Virus record (IMG/VR): IMGVR_UViG_3300047480_000302
Span: 1-49,829 of that record
Strand: one strand, 5' to 3'
Source of the DNA: a virus
Length of the DNA stretch: 49,829 nucleotides
Part shown: positions 7,810-16,729 of the stretch, in pieces
Position numbering within the stretch: the first letter of the stretch is position 1
Layout: every line of letters starts with the position of its first letter
Notes under the pieces: generated by a model
What the model saw: only the letters and a program-made list of their open reading frames with translations
Told to the model about the DNA's origin: nothing
The model's database searches: none
Program-made: the position numbers and the translations under genes

Positions 7810-9038
7810 AATCACTGAAATCATTTATAGTTGAAGAGAAGAACACACACATGGAACATGTTGAAGATTTGGTCTTCAACGAAGGCGTTAATGGTACTCG
7901 TAAAGCAATTAATTTTCTTAGATCATTAAGAGATATGTTAGCAGGACATTCCAAGTCTCCAATTACTTCTACAGTGAAGTGGGATGGGGCTCCTGCTATT
8001 TTTGCTGGTATAGATCCAAGAGATGGAAAGTTCTTTGTTGCTAAGAAGGGTGTCTTCAATAAAGAACCAAAGGTGTATAAGACTGCAGCAGATATTGATG
8101 CAGATACGTCGGGCGATTTAGCAGATAAGTTAAAGATCGCATTAAAAGAATTCTCTAAACTTGGCATTAAGTCAGGTGTTTATCAGGGTGATCTTATGTT
8201 TACCCAAGGCGATTTGAAAAAGGAAACAATTGATGAAGTTGATTATATTACTTTTCATCCTAATACTATCGTATACGCTGTACCAGCCAATAGCGAACTT
8301 GGCAAACGTATTAGAACAGCGAAAGTCGGCGTTGTCTGGCACACTACTTATATTGGAGAGTCCTTCGAATCAATGAGGGCTTCGTTTGGTCATTCAATTG
8401 TTTCAAAATTGACACAAGTGTCATCGGTATGGATGGATGATGCAAATTACAAAGATTATTCGGGTACTGCAACCTTTACGGCTGAAGAAACCAAAAAGGT
8501 TACAGATGTGTTATCACGCGCTGGTAGTCTTTTTAATTCAATCAGCGCTCAAACTCTTAATGGGATTAGCAGCGATGAAGACCTCCTATTGGCAGTTAAA
8601 ACCTTTAACAATTCAAAAATTAGAAAGATGGAACAGATTAGTGACACTCGAGCTCACGTCAGAGATCTATTCCACTACATTCACGATAAATACCAAAAAG
8701 AAATCGAAAAGAAAAAGACTGCAGCAGGAAAACAGAAACAAGAAGATGCGCGCAAAAGGGTCCTAAGTTTCTTTGCTCATCACGATCAAAATCAGATTGT
8801 GGCTATTTTCGATTTAGTTAACTTGTTGGTTGAAACTAAGAAAATGATCATCGAAAAGATGAATCAGGCAGGACATATAAACACTTTCCTAAAGACAGCA
8901 AACGGATTTAAAGTAACAGGAGTAGAAGGCTTTGTTGCAATAGATCATCTTAGTGGTGGCGCTGTTAAGATAGTAGATCGCATGGAATTTAGCTATGCGA
9001 ATTTTTCACCAGAAATTTTAAAGGGTTGGCAAAGATGA
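7806..9038 (+). CDS. DUF6267-like protein with ligase/nucleotidyltransferase-type KxDG motif
   Basis: A 410-residue protein. Lys58 lies in TVKWDGAPAIFAG, matching motif I (KxDG) of the covalent nucleotidyltransferase superfamily of ATP-dependent ligases and capping enzymes. FFVAKKGVFNK and GVYQGDLMFTQGD could be motifs III and IIIa/IV. I associate this family (DUF6267) with T4-like cyanophages; the substrate is unknown. The N terminus MKSLKSFIVE ends in an [LI]xE site like a T4 capsid-targeting sequence, so it may be packaged and injected. It is coupled to both neighbours by 4-bp overlaps. Confidence 0.75.
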   Translation: MKSLKSFIVEEKNTHMEHVEDLVFNEGVNGTRKAINFLRSLRDMLAGHSKSPITSTVKWDGAPAIFAGIDPRDGKFFVAKKGVFNKEPKVYKTAADIDADTSGDLADKLKIALKEFSKLGIKSGVYQGDLMFTQGDLKKETIDEVDYITFHPNTIVYAVPANSELGKRIRTAKVGVVWHTTYIGESFESMRASFGHSIVSKLTQVSSVWMDDANYKDYSGTATFTAEETKKVTDVLSRAGSLFNSISAQTLNGISSDEDLLLAVKTFNNSKIRKMEQISDTRAHVRDLFHYIHDKYQKEIEKKKTAAGKQKQEDARKRVLSFFAHHDQNQIVAIFDLVNLLVETKKMIIEKMNQAGHINTFLKTANGFKVTGVEGFVAIDHLSGGAVKIVDRMEFSYANFSPEILKGWQR

Positions 9039-9829
9039 TTAAATTTTCAGAATTCATAGATGAAGGCAAGCGCGGTCTATGGGATAATATCCACGCAAAG
9101 CGCAAGCGCATTAAGAACGGTTCGGGCGAACGTATGCGCAAGCCCGGAGAAAAGGGTGCTCCTACTGCTGCTGACTTTAAAGCTGCAAATGAAGAAGTTG
9201 AGCACACTGATTATCTCTTAGAATATCCTGAAGATCTACAGAAGATGAAGAAAGCTGACTCATATAAAGTTGGTGACAAAGTCTTTACAAAAGTTGGTGG
9301 CAAATGGCACAAGGGGCATGTCACGACTCCGTTGAATAAAGCTGGTAATCACGGCGTAAAATTTCAACATAATGGGCAAACACACTCTTACGTTAGTTCG
9401 CCAGACCAACTTAGATTACACGTTGAAGAAGTTGTGGCGGAAGAACTCTCGGTTGACGAACAATTTGATTTGATTGAAGAAGTTGTAGAAGAACTAGCAA
9501 TTCAAAATGGAATTGATTCTGAATCTATCTGGGAAACTCTAGAATCAGTTGATGACACAGAACTTCTAGAATATGCTATAGATAAGAAAGGCCATAAGTC
9601 TTCTACTGGTGGTCTAACACAAAAAGGTGTAGATGCTTATAATCGTAAGACTGGTGGAAATCTTCAAACGGCTGTAACAACTCCTCCATCAAAGTTAAAA
9701 CCAGATAGCAAAGCTGCTAAGCGCCGCAAGTCTTTCTGCGCTCGCATGGGCGGAGTCAAAGGACCTATGAAAGATGAGAAGGGTCGTCCAACACGTAAAG
9801 CATTAGCTCTTAGAAAGTGGAATTGTTGA
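9035..9829 (+). CDS. DUF6321-like protein with capsid-targeting-like N terminus
   Basis: The ATG at 9035 overlaps the previous stop (ATGA) and is preferred to a TTG at 9026. The 264-residue product begins MIKFSEFIDE, again a possible gp21-cleaved targeting signal. A central part (residues 75-130) resembles an SH3-like barrel (YKVGDKVFTKVGGKWHKG). An acidic EE-rich stretch follows, and the last ~50 residues (KAAKRRKSFCARMGG...KALALRKWNC) form a basic module I associate with DUF6321 in marine T4-like phages. Probable late structural or internal protein; exact function unknown. Confidence 0.72.
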   Translation: MIKFSEFIDEGKRGLWDNIHAKRKRIKNGSGERMRKPGEKGAPTAADFKAANEEVEHTDYLLEYPEDLQKMKKADSYKVGDKVFTKVGGKWHKGHVTTPLNKAGNHGVKFQHNGQTHSYVSSPDQLRLHVEEVVAEELSVDEQFDLIEEVVEELAIQNGIDSESIWETLESVDDTELLEYAIDKKGHKSSTGGLTQKGVDAYNRKTGGNLQTAVTTPPSKLKPDSKAAKRRKSFCARMGGVKGPMKDEKGRPTRKALALRKWNC

Positions 9830-9990
9830 TGTTAAGCTTTAAACAATTTAATGAAGAAAATAATATTGGTTATGAAGGTACTGATAAACTTACACAACAT
9901 CGTAAGAAAATGACACCTGGAGAAAAGCCAGAAACTCCTAATATGTTACCTAGTTATGAAGAATCTGAAAACATAAAAACAGATAAATAA
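9829..9990 (+). CDS. Small protein with capsid-targeting-like N terminus
   Basis: A 53-residue gene whose ATG overlaps the stop of the previous gene. It begins MLSFKQFNEE, the same leader style as its neighbours, and continues as a charged, Pro/Glu-rich peptide. I do not recognise a family. The tight overlap and shared N-terminal pattern argue that it is real. It could be a small prohead-core or internal peptide. Confidence 0.6.
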   Translation: MLSFKQFNEENNIGYEGTDKLTQHRKKMTPGEKPETPNMLPSYEESENIKTDK

Positions 9991-10019
9991 CTAATAATCT
10001 TATTAATTGATGGAAGCTA

Positions 10020-11582
10020 ATGAAACAATTTAAACAGCTCATTAAAGAGCTACCCTCTAAAAAAGTAGTGTTTGCTTTCGGTCGTTTTCAACCGCCAACG
10101 ACCGGACACGAGTTATTGGTAAACGCTGTCAAAAAGATCGCTTCTGCACAGAAAGCCGATCACGTCATATTTGCTTCCCGCACACAAGATAAGAAAAGCA
10201 ATCCACTTCCAGTGGATCGTAAGGTGTACTACCTTAAAAGAATGTTTCCAAATACTAACTTCATTGCTGCTAATGAAGAGATTAGAACATTCATGGAAGC
10301 AGCAAAGGCTTTATCTAAAAAGTATAAAAATCTAGTAATGATTGCTGGATCTGATAGAGTTCCAGAATATAAGAAACTATTAGATCGTTATAACGGCGAT
10401 GTATTCCACTTTGATACTGTTGAAGTAGTATCTGCGGGTGAACGTGATCCAGATGCCGATACTGCGTCGGGTATGTCTGGTACGAAGATGAGAGAAGCTG
10501 CAAAGAAGAACGACTTTGCATTATTCAAAAAAGGATTACCGCATACTCTAACTGAACTTGATGGCAAACGCCTGATGAATGAAATTCGTCAAGGCATGGG
10601 TATGGATATTGTTAAAGAACAAGTAAAGTTTGAAACAGATGATATTCGTGAAAAGTATTTCTCAGGTGATATCTTTCACGTTGGCGATATTGTCGAATCA
10701 AATGGTGTAGTTTATCAAATCGTTAAGCGTGGTTCTAATCATCTATTAGTAGAAGACGAACAGGGTAATAAGATTAGTAAATGGCCACAAGATTTACAGG
10801 AATCTACGAAAGAATTTAAAGGTCTAAACGAAATGTTAATCAAGTCAGCTGATAAGTTAAAAGTTGCACGTATCATTGCATCTTCTCTAGGTATGGAAGA
10901 TGTTGATGAAAAGACTGGTGCAGAACAAATGGTTAATGTTTCTCTTCGTAAAATTAAGAGCAAGAATTTAACACCCGAAGCATGGAAGATTCTTGGCAAT
11001 ATGCTTAAACTTGCGACAGATGCAGGTATTAAATATGATTCATCTATCATTCCAGAAACTAAATTCAAAGTAATGGGTTTAGAGGAAGAAAAAGAATCAG
11101 AAGAATATGTCGAAATGGAAGACAATGATATCGATGATATGATCAATGGACTTACAGATGACGATTATCTGGAAGCATATGATGATGAAGAGTTGTCAAT
11201 CGTAGACGATGAAACCGGTGAACATATTGCAGAGCTTAAAGAAGAAGTGATAAATGAAGTTCTTTCTAGAGCAGAACGAATTCGTGCTAAAATAAGATTT
11301 GCTCGTTCAGAAGCAAAACGCGAACGTAAAACTAAAATTGCTCTTAAAACACGTTCTAATACGGCAACATTAAATACAAGAGCACGTCGTCTAGCTATTG
11401 TTACTATGAAAAAGCGTTTAGCTAAGAAGCCTCTTGATAAGTTATCAGTCGCTGAAAAGGAAAGATTAGAAGCTACTATTGCTAAACGTAAAAAGATAAT
11501 TGATCGTATTGCAATGCGTTTAGTTCCTAGAGTTAAGAAGATAGAGAACGATCGTCTTAGCCATAAAAAATATACAAAATAA
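10020..11582 (+). CDS. Cytidylyltransferase/NMNAT-like fold protein with long basic C terminus
   Basis: A 520-residue protein. Residues 15-190 are a nucleotidyltransferase domain: FGRFQPPTTGHELLV holds the [HT]xGH nucleotide-binding motif, MIAGSDRV follows, and SGTKMREAAK matches the ISGTxxR motif. It ends with an acidic linker (residues ~365-410) and an arginine/lysine-rich tail (after residue ~425) that could bind nucleic acid. The first residues, MKQFKQLIKE, again give a T4-style targeting and cleavage pattern. Related domains catalyse NMN- or nucleotide-adenylation; the substrate here is not determined. It may be a virion-carried enzyme. Confidence 0.75.
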   Translation: MKQFKQLIKELPSKKVVFAFGRFQPPTTGHELLVNAVKKIASAQKADHVIFASRTQDKKSNPLPVDRKVYYLKRMFPNTNFIAANEEIRTFMEAAKALSKKYKNLVMIAGSDRVPEYKKLLDRYNGDVFHFDTVEVVSAGERDPDADTASGMSGTKMREAAKKNDFALFKKGLPHTLTELDGKRLMNEIRQGMGMDIVKEQVKFETDDIREKYFSGDIFHVGDIVESNGVVYQIVKRGSNHLLVEDEQGNKISKWPQDLQESTKEFKGLNEMLIKSADKLKVARIIASSLGMEDVDEKTGAEQMVNVSLRKIKSKNLTPEAWKILGNMLKLATDAGIKYDSSIIPETKFKVMGLEEEKESEEYVEMEDNDIDDMINGLTDDDYLEAYDDEELSIVDDETGEHIAELKEEVINEVLSRAERIRAKIRFARSEAKRERKTKIALKTRSNTATLNTRARRLAIVTMKKRLAKKPLDKLSVAEKERLEATIAKRKKIIDRIAMRLVPRVKKIENDRLSHKKYTK

Positions 11583-11593
11583 GGATTCTTGAA

Positions 11594-12034
11594 ATGGATT
11601 TAGTTGTTTCAATGAGAAAGTGTTTAGCTAATACTTTCGTCTTTTACTTTAAAGCTCATAGTTTCCATTGGAATATTGAAGGAATTAATTTTCCTACATA
11701 TCATTCTTTCTTTGGTGATTTATACGAAGATCTTCATGGAGCAGTAGATCCATTAGCAGAAGAAATTAGAGCATTAGATCAATATGCTCCACTTGGTATC
11801 AATGATTTATACCGTGATGCAACTATTGCTGATAGTAATTTAAAAGGTGATCAAGTAAAAGAAATGTTAACTGCAGCGTTAAGCGATAATGCTACAGTTT
11901 TAGAATGCTTGAATACTTCATTTACATTAGCATCTAAAGAAAATAAACAGGGATTGGCTGATCTATTAGCCGGTCGTATAGACATTCATAAGAAACACGA
12001 ATGGATGCTCCGTTCTTGTTTAAAAGGAGCATAA
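11594..12034 (+). CDS. Dps/ferritin-like DNA-protection protein
   Basis: A 146-residue protein with the Dps signature. His25 (SFHWNIEG), His37 (YHSFF), Asp52 and Glu56 (VDPLAEE) have exactly the spacing of the E. coli Dps ferroxidase residues His51, His63, Asp78 and Glu82. Dps shells oxidise iron with peroxide and can coat DNA. A phage copy in the late region might protect DNA or be packaged. With the rubrerythrin at 43.7 kb it points to oxidative-stress management. AAGGATT precedes the start. Confidence 0.85.
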   Translation: MDLVVSMRKCLANTFVFYFKAHSFHWNIEGINFPTYHSFFGDLYEDLHGAVDPLAEEIRALDQYAPLGINDLYRDATIADSNLKGDQVKEMLTAALSDNATVLECLNTSFTLASKENKQGLADLLAGRIDIHKKHEWMLRSCLKGA

Positions 12035-12036
12035 AT

Positions 12037-13416
12037 ATGGCAGATAGAGAAGAAGTGCAGGATACATCTGACTATAAATTAGATAAGCACGGGAAAAAAA
12101 TCAAAGCACATCGAATCATTTTCAATAAAGGTGAAGACGATGGTACTAAAGGGGTTTCAGAACAAATGAAAAAAACGTTTAATCAATTCTTAGAACAACA
12201 TACTTCTAATCTTACAGAAGAACAACTTAACGAAATTGTCCTAGAATTACAAGAAGCACTAGGTGCTGATGATTCTGCTGGTAAGTGGATTAGTGATTTT
12301 GTACATTCTGATAATCCAAAGTTTGCCGGTAAGTCTAAAGAGAAGCGTAAACAAATGGCTCTTGCAGCATACTATGCTAAGCAACGCAATGAAGAAGTTG
12401 AGTTAGACGAAACTGCTTCCGGTGGTCCATTGGGTTATCTTAGTCCAGAAGAACGCGCTAAAGAAGTAGCTCGTCGTAAAAAAGCACTTAAAGCAAATGA
12501 AACACCTGCTAGCAAGCGCTTTCTTGATAATGCAATGAAGAACATCAAACCAAAAAACGAAGAAACCGTAGTTCAAGAAGAGCTTAAGGGTAACCAACAC
12601 AAACTTGACAAGAATAAGAATGGTAAACTTGACAAACATGATTTCAAGTTACTTCGTAAAGAAGAGCAAGAACTTGATGAAGCTGTGACTGTTAAGAAAG
12701 ACAATTATAGTTGGGGCAAGATGGTAACAGTTCATCATGGGTCTGAAACTTCTTATCCATTGCACCCAGAACACCAAGAAGCTATTAAGAAATTAAAAGA
12801 TGGTGAACATACATCTTTTAAAGATGAAACTAATCGCAAAGTAACTGCTCACCGTGAAGGCGATAAAGTTCATTTATCAGGCGCAGGTACAAATAAAAGG
12901 ACTACAGTTTCTCATAGTCACTTTAGCGAATCAGTGTTTGATTGGAAAAACAACAAACGTGAAACATCTGATAAGTCTACTACTATGACTAAGCATGATG
13001 TAAAGAAAACGTCTACTGGTACAGTATACACTAAACAACGCGACGCTGATGGTCATAGTAAAGAATTTAATCGTAGTGGCGAAGCAGCTAAGAAGCGCGG
13101 CCGTGGTCGTCCTAAGAAGAATAGTTTTAGTGAAGCAGTAGAGTTCTTAATGACTCTTTCTGAAGAGCAATTTGATGATTTTATGTCAGAAGGATTTGAT
13201 TCTTTCTTTGAAACGTATGATCAATTAGACGAAGTAAGTAAAACTACTTTAGTGTCATATGTTAAGAAGGCAACAAACGGAATGTCCGGAGTTGCCATTA
13301 ATGCTCACCAAGCAGGTGGCGCAAACCCTGGATCTAAAGAAAGAAAAACTTTCTTAGCAAAAGCAAACAAACGTATCGATGGTATTGCTAAAGCAGCCGA
13401 TCGTTTAGGTAAATAA
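12037..13416 (+). CDS. Large charged structural/core-like protein
   Basis: The start at 12037 has AAAGGAG 8 bases upstream; the in-frame ATG at 12001 lies inside the Dps gene. The 459-residue product is lysine/glutamate-rich with low complexity. Residues ~85-120 (GKWISDFVHSDNPKFAGKSK then MALAAYYAKQR) form a module that I have seen in several proteins of marine T4-like phages. KKTFNQFLEQ near residue 45 echoes the capsid-targeting pattern. A short SH3-like block lies at ~230-290, and a DKNKNGKLDKHDF segment near residue 195 resembles an EF-hand calcium loop. Probably a prohead core or internal protein; function inferred only. Confidence 0.65.
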   Translation: MADREEVQDTSDYKLDKHGKKIKAHRIIFNKGEDDGTKGVSEQMKKTFNQFLEQHTSNLTEEQLNEIVLELQEALGADDSAGKWISDFVHSDNPKFAGKSKEKRKQMALAAYYAKQRNEEVELDETASGGPLGYLSPEERAKEVARRKKALKANETPASKRFLDNAMKNIKPKNEETVVQEELKGNQHKLDKNKNGKLDKHDFKLLRKEEQELDEAVTVKKDNYSWGKMVTVHHGSETSYPLHPEHQEAIKKLKDGEHTSFKDETNRKVTAHREGDKVHLSGAGTNKRTTVSHSHFSESVFDWKNNKRETSDKSTTMTKHDVKKTSTGTVYTKQRDADGHSKEFNRSGEAAKKRGRGRPKKNSFSEAVEFLMTLSEEQFDDFMSEGFDSFFETYDQLDEVSKTTLVSYVKKATNGMSGVAINAHQAGGANPGSKERKTFLAKANKRIDGIAKAADRLGK

Positions 13417-13433
13417 TTTTAAGGAGAAAACTC

Positions 13434-13994
13434 ATGGCACTATGGGGTAAAACAGACGCATCTGGTAGCAAACCAAAATTTTTAAATGCTACAGACGCAG
13501 CTAAAGCGGTATTTGTTTCTGCAGAAGAAGCAGTACTTAAGACTAACAAAGACAAGGGTATCCTTGGCGCAGGTTGGTGGTTAGTAAACGAATATACTGA
13601 TGCAGCAGGTGTAACTCGCTATAAGAGTGAACACATCATTGCTATGTCAGTTGCTAATGCTGTTTCTGGTGATGCAGCAGACGATGCTAAAGTCGCTGAC
13701 ATTGAAATCGTTATTACCATTGGAACTCAACCAACAGCACAATCTGCAGTTGCTGGTGAAGCAACTTTCACTGTTGTAGCTTCCGTAAACTCTGGTGCTG
13801 TAACATATCAGTGGCAGAAGAAAGAATCTGGCGCAACTCGTTGGACAAACGTTTCGGGCGCAACATCTGCTTCATTAGCTCTTACTGGTCTAACAGCTGG
13901 TGCAGACAATGGTGATCAATACCGTGTTGTTCTAGGTTCTGATTCTGGTGCTAAGAAAGTTAATTCTGACGCAGCAACTCTAACTGTTGCTTAA
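13434..13994 (+). CDS. Virion protein with C-terminal Ig-like domain
   Basis: A 186-residue protein with a strong AAGGAG site. The N-terminal part (MALWGKTDASGSKPKFLNAT) resembles a structural family seen in T4-like marine phages. Residues ~95-185 form an Ig-like beta sandwich (VTYQWQKKESGATRW ... QYRVVLGSDSGAKKVNSDA), as found in phage decoration and adhesion proteins. It is rich in Ala, Thr and Val and looks highly expressed. It may be a capsid decoration protein analogous to T4 Hoc, but that is inference. Confidence 0.75.
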   Translation: MALWGKTDASGSKPKFLNATDAAKAVFVSAEEAVLKTNKDKGILGAGWWLVNEYTDAAGVTRYKSEHIIAMSVANAVSGDAADDAKVADIEIVITIGTQPTAQSAVAGEATFTVVASVNSGAVTYQWQKKESGATRWTNVSGATSASLALTGLTAGADNGDQYRVVLGSDSGAKKVNSDAATLTVA

Positions 13995-13999
13995 TAGTA

Positions 14000-14013
14000 G
14001 GGGCGCAAGCCCC
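14000..14013 (+). terminator. Small hairpin after the Ig-domain gene
   Basis: GGGGC, a GCAA loop and GCCCC form a stable 5-bp GNRA hairpin, followed only by TT. It is a weak terminator or an mRNA 3' protector. Confidence 0.4.
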
Positions 14014-14021
14014 TTAACATT

Positions 14022-14372
14022 ATGGTATTAACTGATAGTAATTTTCTACTCTATGCTATGCATCACTACGATAATATCCAGTGTCATAGCATAGAAGAGT
14101 TTGAAGAAGATCTTAGAAAATTTTTATATCTTAAAAAACTGTTTAGTAGATATAAGAACAATGGAGAATTAAGAGAAAGACTAATTCTTAATCACATAAT
14201 TGTTCTATACAATATATTTGGAGATGCAGCAACTGAGATGTTATTCTTTAGACTTAAGGAATATAAATCTGAGTTATCTACATTTCTGGTTTATCTCAAT
14301 AGAATGCCAGACGATAAACTTATAGACATCAATATAGATATTGATATAGCAAACGCGTTAAGGAAGATTTAA
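14022..14372 (+). CDS. Conserved small phage protein, function unknown
   Basis: A 116-residue helical protein that starts MVLTDSNFLLYAMHHYDN and is rich in Leu, Arg and Tyr. I recognise it only as the kind of small conserved protein placed in T4-like head regions. It is coupled directly to the next gene (TAATG overlap). No catalytic motif is visible. Confidence 0.55.
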   Translation: MVLTDSNFLLYAMHHYDNIQCHSIEEFEEDLRKFLYLKKLFSRYKNNGELRERLILNHIIVLYNIFGDAATEMLFFRLKEYKSELSTFLVYLNRMPDDKLIDINIDIDIANALRKI

Positions 14373-14905
14373 TGTCAACTATAGACAACTTACTAGCTTT
14401 TAGAATTCTCTATATGTTGGTTACACCATTTGATAAGACAGATGCATATACGTTTGGAATTATTGATAAAGATGGTAACCCACTTAAGAAATCTAAAGAC
14501 TTAAAAACAAGCGAAGAAAAAGATTCGTATAACAATCTGACTCGCCTTGTATTTTCCTTAAAGAGATTATTGGCTAAAGTTCCAGGTGGAAAGAGTCAAT
14601 TAGCTTCTATTGTAGCAGCATATTGGCTAATTAAAGAATCTCATAATAAACGTACAGTTATACGTGAAGAAGAGTTAATGTCAATGATTGACTTATTAGA
14701 AGATAAGAAATTGACATTAGTCGAAGAACAACTTCTTATTGAGAAATTTATTTCACGATTAGAAGAAGAAGGTGTTGCAATTGCAAACACAACCGGTTCC
14801 GCTACAGCAACTGATCAACCTGTCGTAAAAGTAAAAAACGGAAAACCTGTTTCTGGCGTAGTAGGTATGTTCCGTCGTAAAAAATCTATTCAAGTGGGGC
14901 AATAA
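14372..14905 (+). CDS. Conserved T4-like marine phage protein, function unknown
   Basis: A 177-residue protein with a conserved-looking N-terminal half (LLAFRILYMLVTPFDKTDAY, LKTSEEKDSYNNL, KVPGGKSQLAS, AAYWLIKESHN). A low-complexity linker follows and the C terminus is basic (MFRRKKSIQVGQ). I recall similar proteins from T4-like marine phages next to head genes, without a proven role. TAATG overlaps join it to both neighbours. Confidence 0.6.
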   Translation: MSTIDNLLAFRILYMLVTPFDKTDAYTFGIIDKDGNPLKKSKDLKTSEEKDSYNNLTRLVFSLKRLLAKVPGGKSQLASIVAAYWLIKESHNKRTVIREEELMSMIDLLEDKKLTLVEEQLLIEKFISRLEEEGVAIANTTGSATATDQPVVKVKNGKPVSGVVGMFRRKKSIQVGQ

Positions 14906-15393
14906 TGCTAAGTTTTAAAGAAGCATACTATATGGGTAAACACCGTTCTGCTGCATGGCATGCAGATGGTGGCGCTAACGACGAAGGACACAGCGGCTCA
15001 CGCTTTCGTGAAGTTCATAAAGTAACAATCAATGGACGCCATTGGAAAACATTTGGTTCACATAGTGATGCAAAAAGAGCGCATGATGCAGTAAAGAAAA
15101 AATATCCAGATAAGTCTGTGTCTATGCACAGAACTTATGTTGAATCTGTTGATATGTGCAATGTTTGTGGACAAACGCCATGTAATTGTACACATATCGA
15201 AGAACAAAATATTACAGAATTGTCTTCAGATCTTCTTCAACGTTATAAAGATGAAGCAATGAAATCAGTAGATAAGTTGACTTCTAAAGGAAAGCACAAA
15301 GAAGCTAATGATAGATTATTAGCTCACATGAAAGCTACTGGTAAACAAATAGAAAAGACTACTGCAGAAATTCGTAAAGCTGTTGGCAAGTAA
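14905..15393 (+). CDS. Small protein with Cys finger, function unknown
   Basis: A 162-residue protein beginning MLSFKEAYYMGK, similar in the first five residues to the leader of the neighbouring late proteins but lacking the [LI]xE site. Residues ~45-75 form a short beta/alpha unit (HKVTINGRHWKTFGSHSDAK) like an AP2/DUF-type fold. Cysteines at CNVCGQTPCNC (~90-100) could bind zinc. The rest is helical. Function not recognised. Confidence 0.55.
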   Translation: MLSFKEAYYMGKHRSAAWHADGGANDEGHSGSRFREVHKVTINGRHWKTFGSHSDAKRAHDAVKKKYPDKSVSMHRTYVESVDMCNVCGQTPCNCTHIEEQNITELSSDLLQRYKDEAMKSVDKLTSKGKHKEANDRLLAHMKATGKQIEKTTAEIRKAVGK

Positions 15394-15845
15394 TGTGGAT
15401 TATTAACTTCTTACCTTATTGGATTTTTCATGTTATATTAGGCATTGGTCTAATAGGGTTAGCTTCTACGTATTTGTTACGATTCATTCCAATTCCAGCA
15501 ATATACATGTATAAGACTCCAATACAATTGGGGTCTATTGTTATAATTGCATTTGGTGTTTATATGTCTGGTGCAATATCAAATAATAAAGCATGGGAAG
15601 AACGTGTTAATGAACTACAGAAAAAAGTAGCAGAAGCAGAAGCTAAATCTTCACAAGAGAACGTTAAGATAGTAGAAAAGATTGTCACTAAAACAAAACT
15701 AGTTCAAGTTAAAGGCGAAGAGATAGTTAAATATATTGACAGAGAAATTGTGAAATATGACGATCGCTTTTCTAAAGGCAGTCAGTGTGAAATTCCAAAA
15801 GAATTTTATGAAGCTTTGAATAAGGCAACGGAGACACCTAAGTGA
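15393..15845 (+). CDS. Inner-membrane spanin-like protein (Rz-like)
   Basis: A 150-residue protein with two N-terminal hydrophobic segments (residues ~7-30 and ~45-68) followed by a periplasmic coiled coil (residues ~70-125) and a C-terminal tail. The next gene, overlapping by 4 bp, encodes an outer-membrane lipoprotein, and the endolysin gene follows. This Rz/Rz1 order supports a spanin that joins the inner and outer membranes at lysis. Classical Rz has a single N-terminal segment, so the second one is a departure. Confidence 0.7.
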   Translation: MWIINFLPYWIFHVILGIGLIGLASTYLLRFIPIPAIYMYKTPIQLGSIVIIAFGVYMSGAISNNKAWEERVNELQKKVAEAEAKSSQENVKIVEKIVTKTKLVQVKGEEIVKYIDREIVKYDDRFSKGSQCEIPKEFYEALNKATETPK

Positions 15846-16105
15846 ATAATAAGATCATCATACTTGGATTATTATTTTTGACTGGCTGTACTACAGTGCC
15901 AGTAGAACGTAAATTTCCTGAAGTTCCAGAAAGTTTAAAAACTGTATGTAAACCCTTAAAGAGTCTTAGTGAAAATGACAATTTGAGTCAAATTGCTAAA
16001 ACAATTTCGGAGAATTATTCTCTTTATCATGACTGCGCTATAAAACAAGAAAGTTGGATTGATTGGTATAATTCACAGAAGAAAATATTCGATGGAGTTA
16101 AATAA
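15842..16105 (+). CDS. Outer-membrane spanin-like lipoprotein (Rz1-like)
   Basis: An 87-residue protein with a clear signal-peptidase II lipobox, LFLTGC, so Cys17 or so would be lipidated. The mature part begins proline-rich (VPVERKFPEVPESL), as is common for Rz1 proteins. It overlaps the Rz-like gene upstream and abuts the endolysin gene, so it most likely forms the outer half of the two-component spanin. Confidence 0.75.
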   Translation: MNNKIIILGLLFLTGCTTVPVERKFPEVPESLKTVCKPLKSLSENDNLSQIAKTISENYSLYHDCAIKQESWIDWYNSQKKIFDGVK

Positions 16106-16728
16106 TGGAGTTAACATTACAACAATTAAAACAATTGCTCCCCAAAAACCCGTATGTCGATCATTGGCATTTGGCTTTAACGCAATTACTTCCAGATTAT
16201 GAGATCAATACCCCTCAGCGCATTGCTGCGTTTATTGCGCAGTGCTCTCATGAATCTGGTGGATTCATGGTACTTAAAGAAAATCTAAATTATCGTGCAG
16301 CAACATTGAGAAAGATTTTCCCTAAGTATTTCCCTACTGATGAAATTGCAAATCAATATGCATCTCTTCCAAATAAACAAGAGGCTATTGCTAACAAAGT
16401 ATATGCAAATCGTATGGGAAATGGACCTGAAGAATCGGGAGATGGATTTAGATATTGCGGTCGTGGATTAATTCAACTTACTGGCAAACAGAACTATACT
16501 TGGTTTGCAGCATCACTAGGAATTCCAGTAGAAGAAGCATCTGAATATCTTCAAACTTTTGAAGGTGCAGCTCAGTCTGCATGCTGGTTTTGGGAAACAA
16601 ATAACTTGAATCAATGGGCTGATAAAGGCGACATTGTGACATTGACAAAGCGTATCAATGGTGGCACCATTGGTCTTGATGATAGAATTAAACATTATGA
16701 ACATGCCCTACACGTTTTAGGAGCATGA
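16105..16728 (+). CDS. GH19-type endolysin
   Basis: A 207-residue soluble enzyme of the chitinase class I / lysozyme-like GH19 family. The catalytic helix shows AAFIAQCSHESGGFMVLKEN with the conserved Glu, YCGRGLIQLTGKQNY is the family hallmark, and FWETNNLNQWAD lies near the C terminus. It is expected to cut the peptidoglycan glycan strands. No signal peptide is seen, so a holin or leaky membrane protein must release it; candidates follow immediately. Confidence 0.92.
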   Translation: MELTLQQLKQLLPKNPYVDHWHLALTQLLPDYEINTPQRIAAFIAQCSHESGGFMVLKENLNYRAATLRKIFPKYFPTDEIANQYASLPNKQEAIANKVYANRMGNGPEESGDGFRYCGRGLIQLTGKQNYTWFAASLGIPVEEASEYLQTFEGAAQSACWFWETNNLNQWADKGDIVTLTKRINGGTIGLDDRIKHYEHALHVLGA

Positions 16729-16729
16729 T

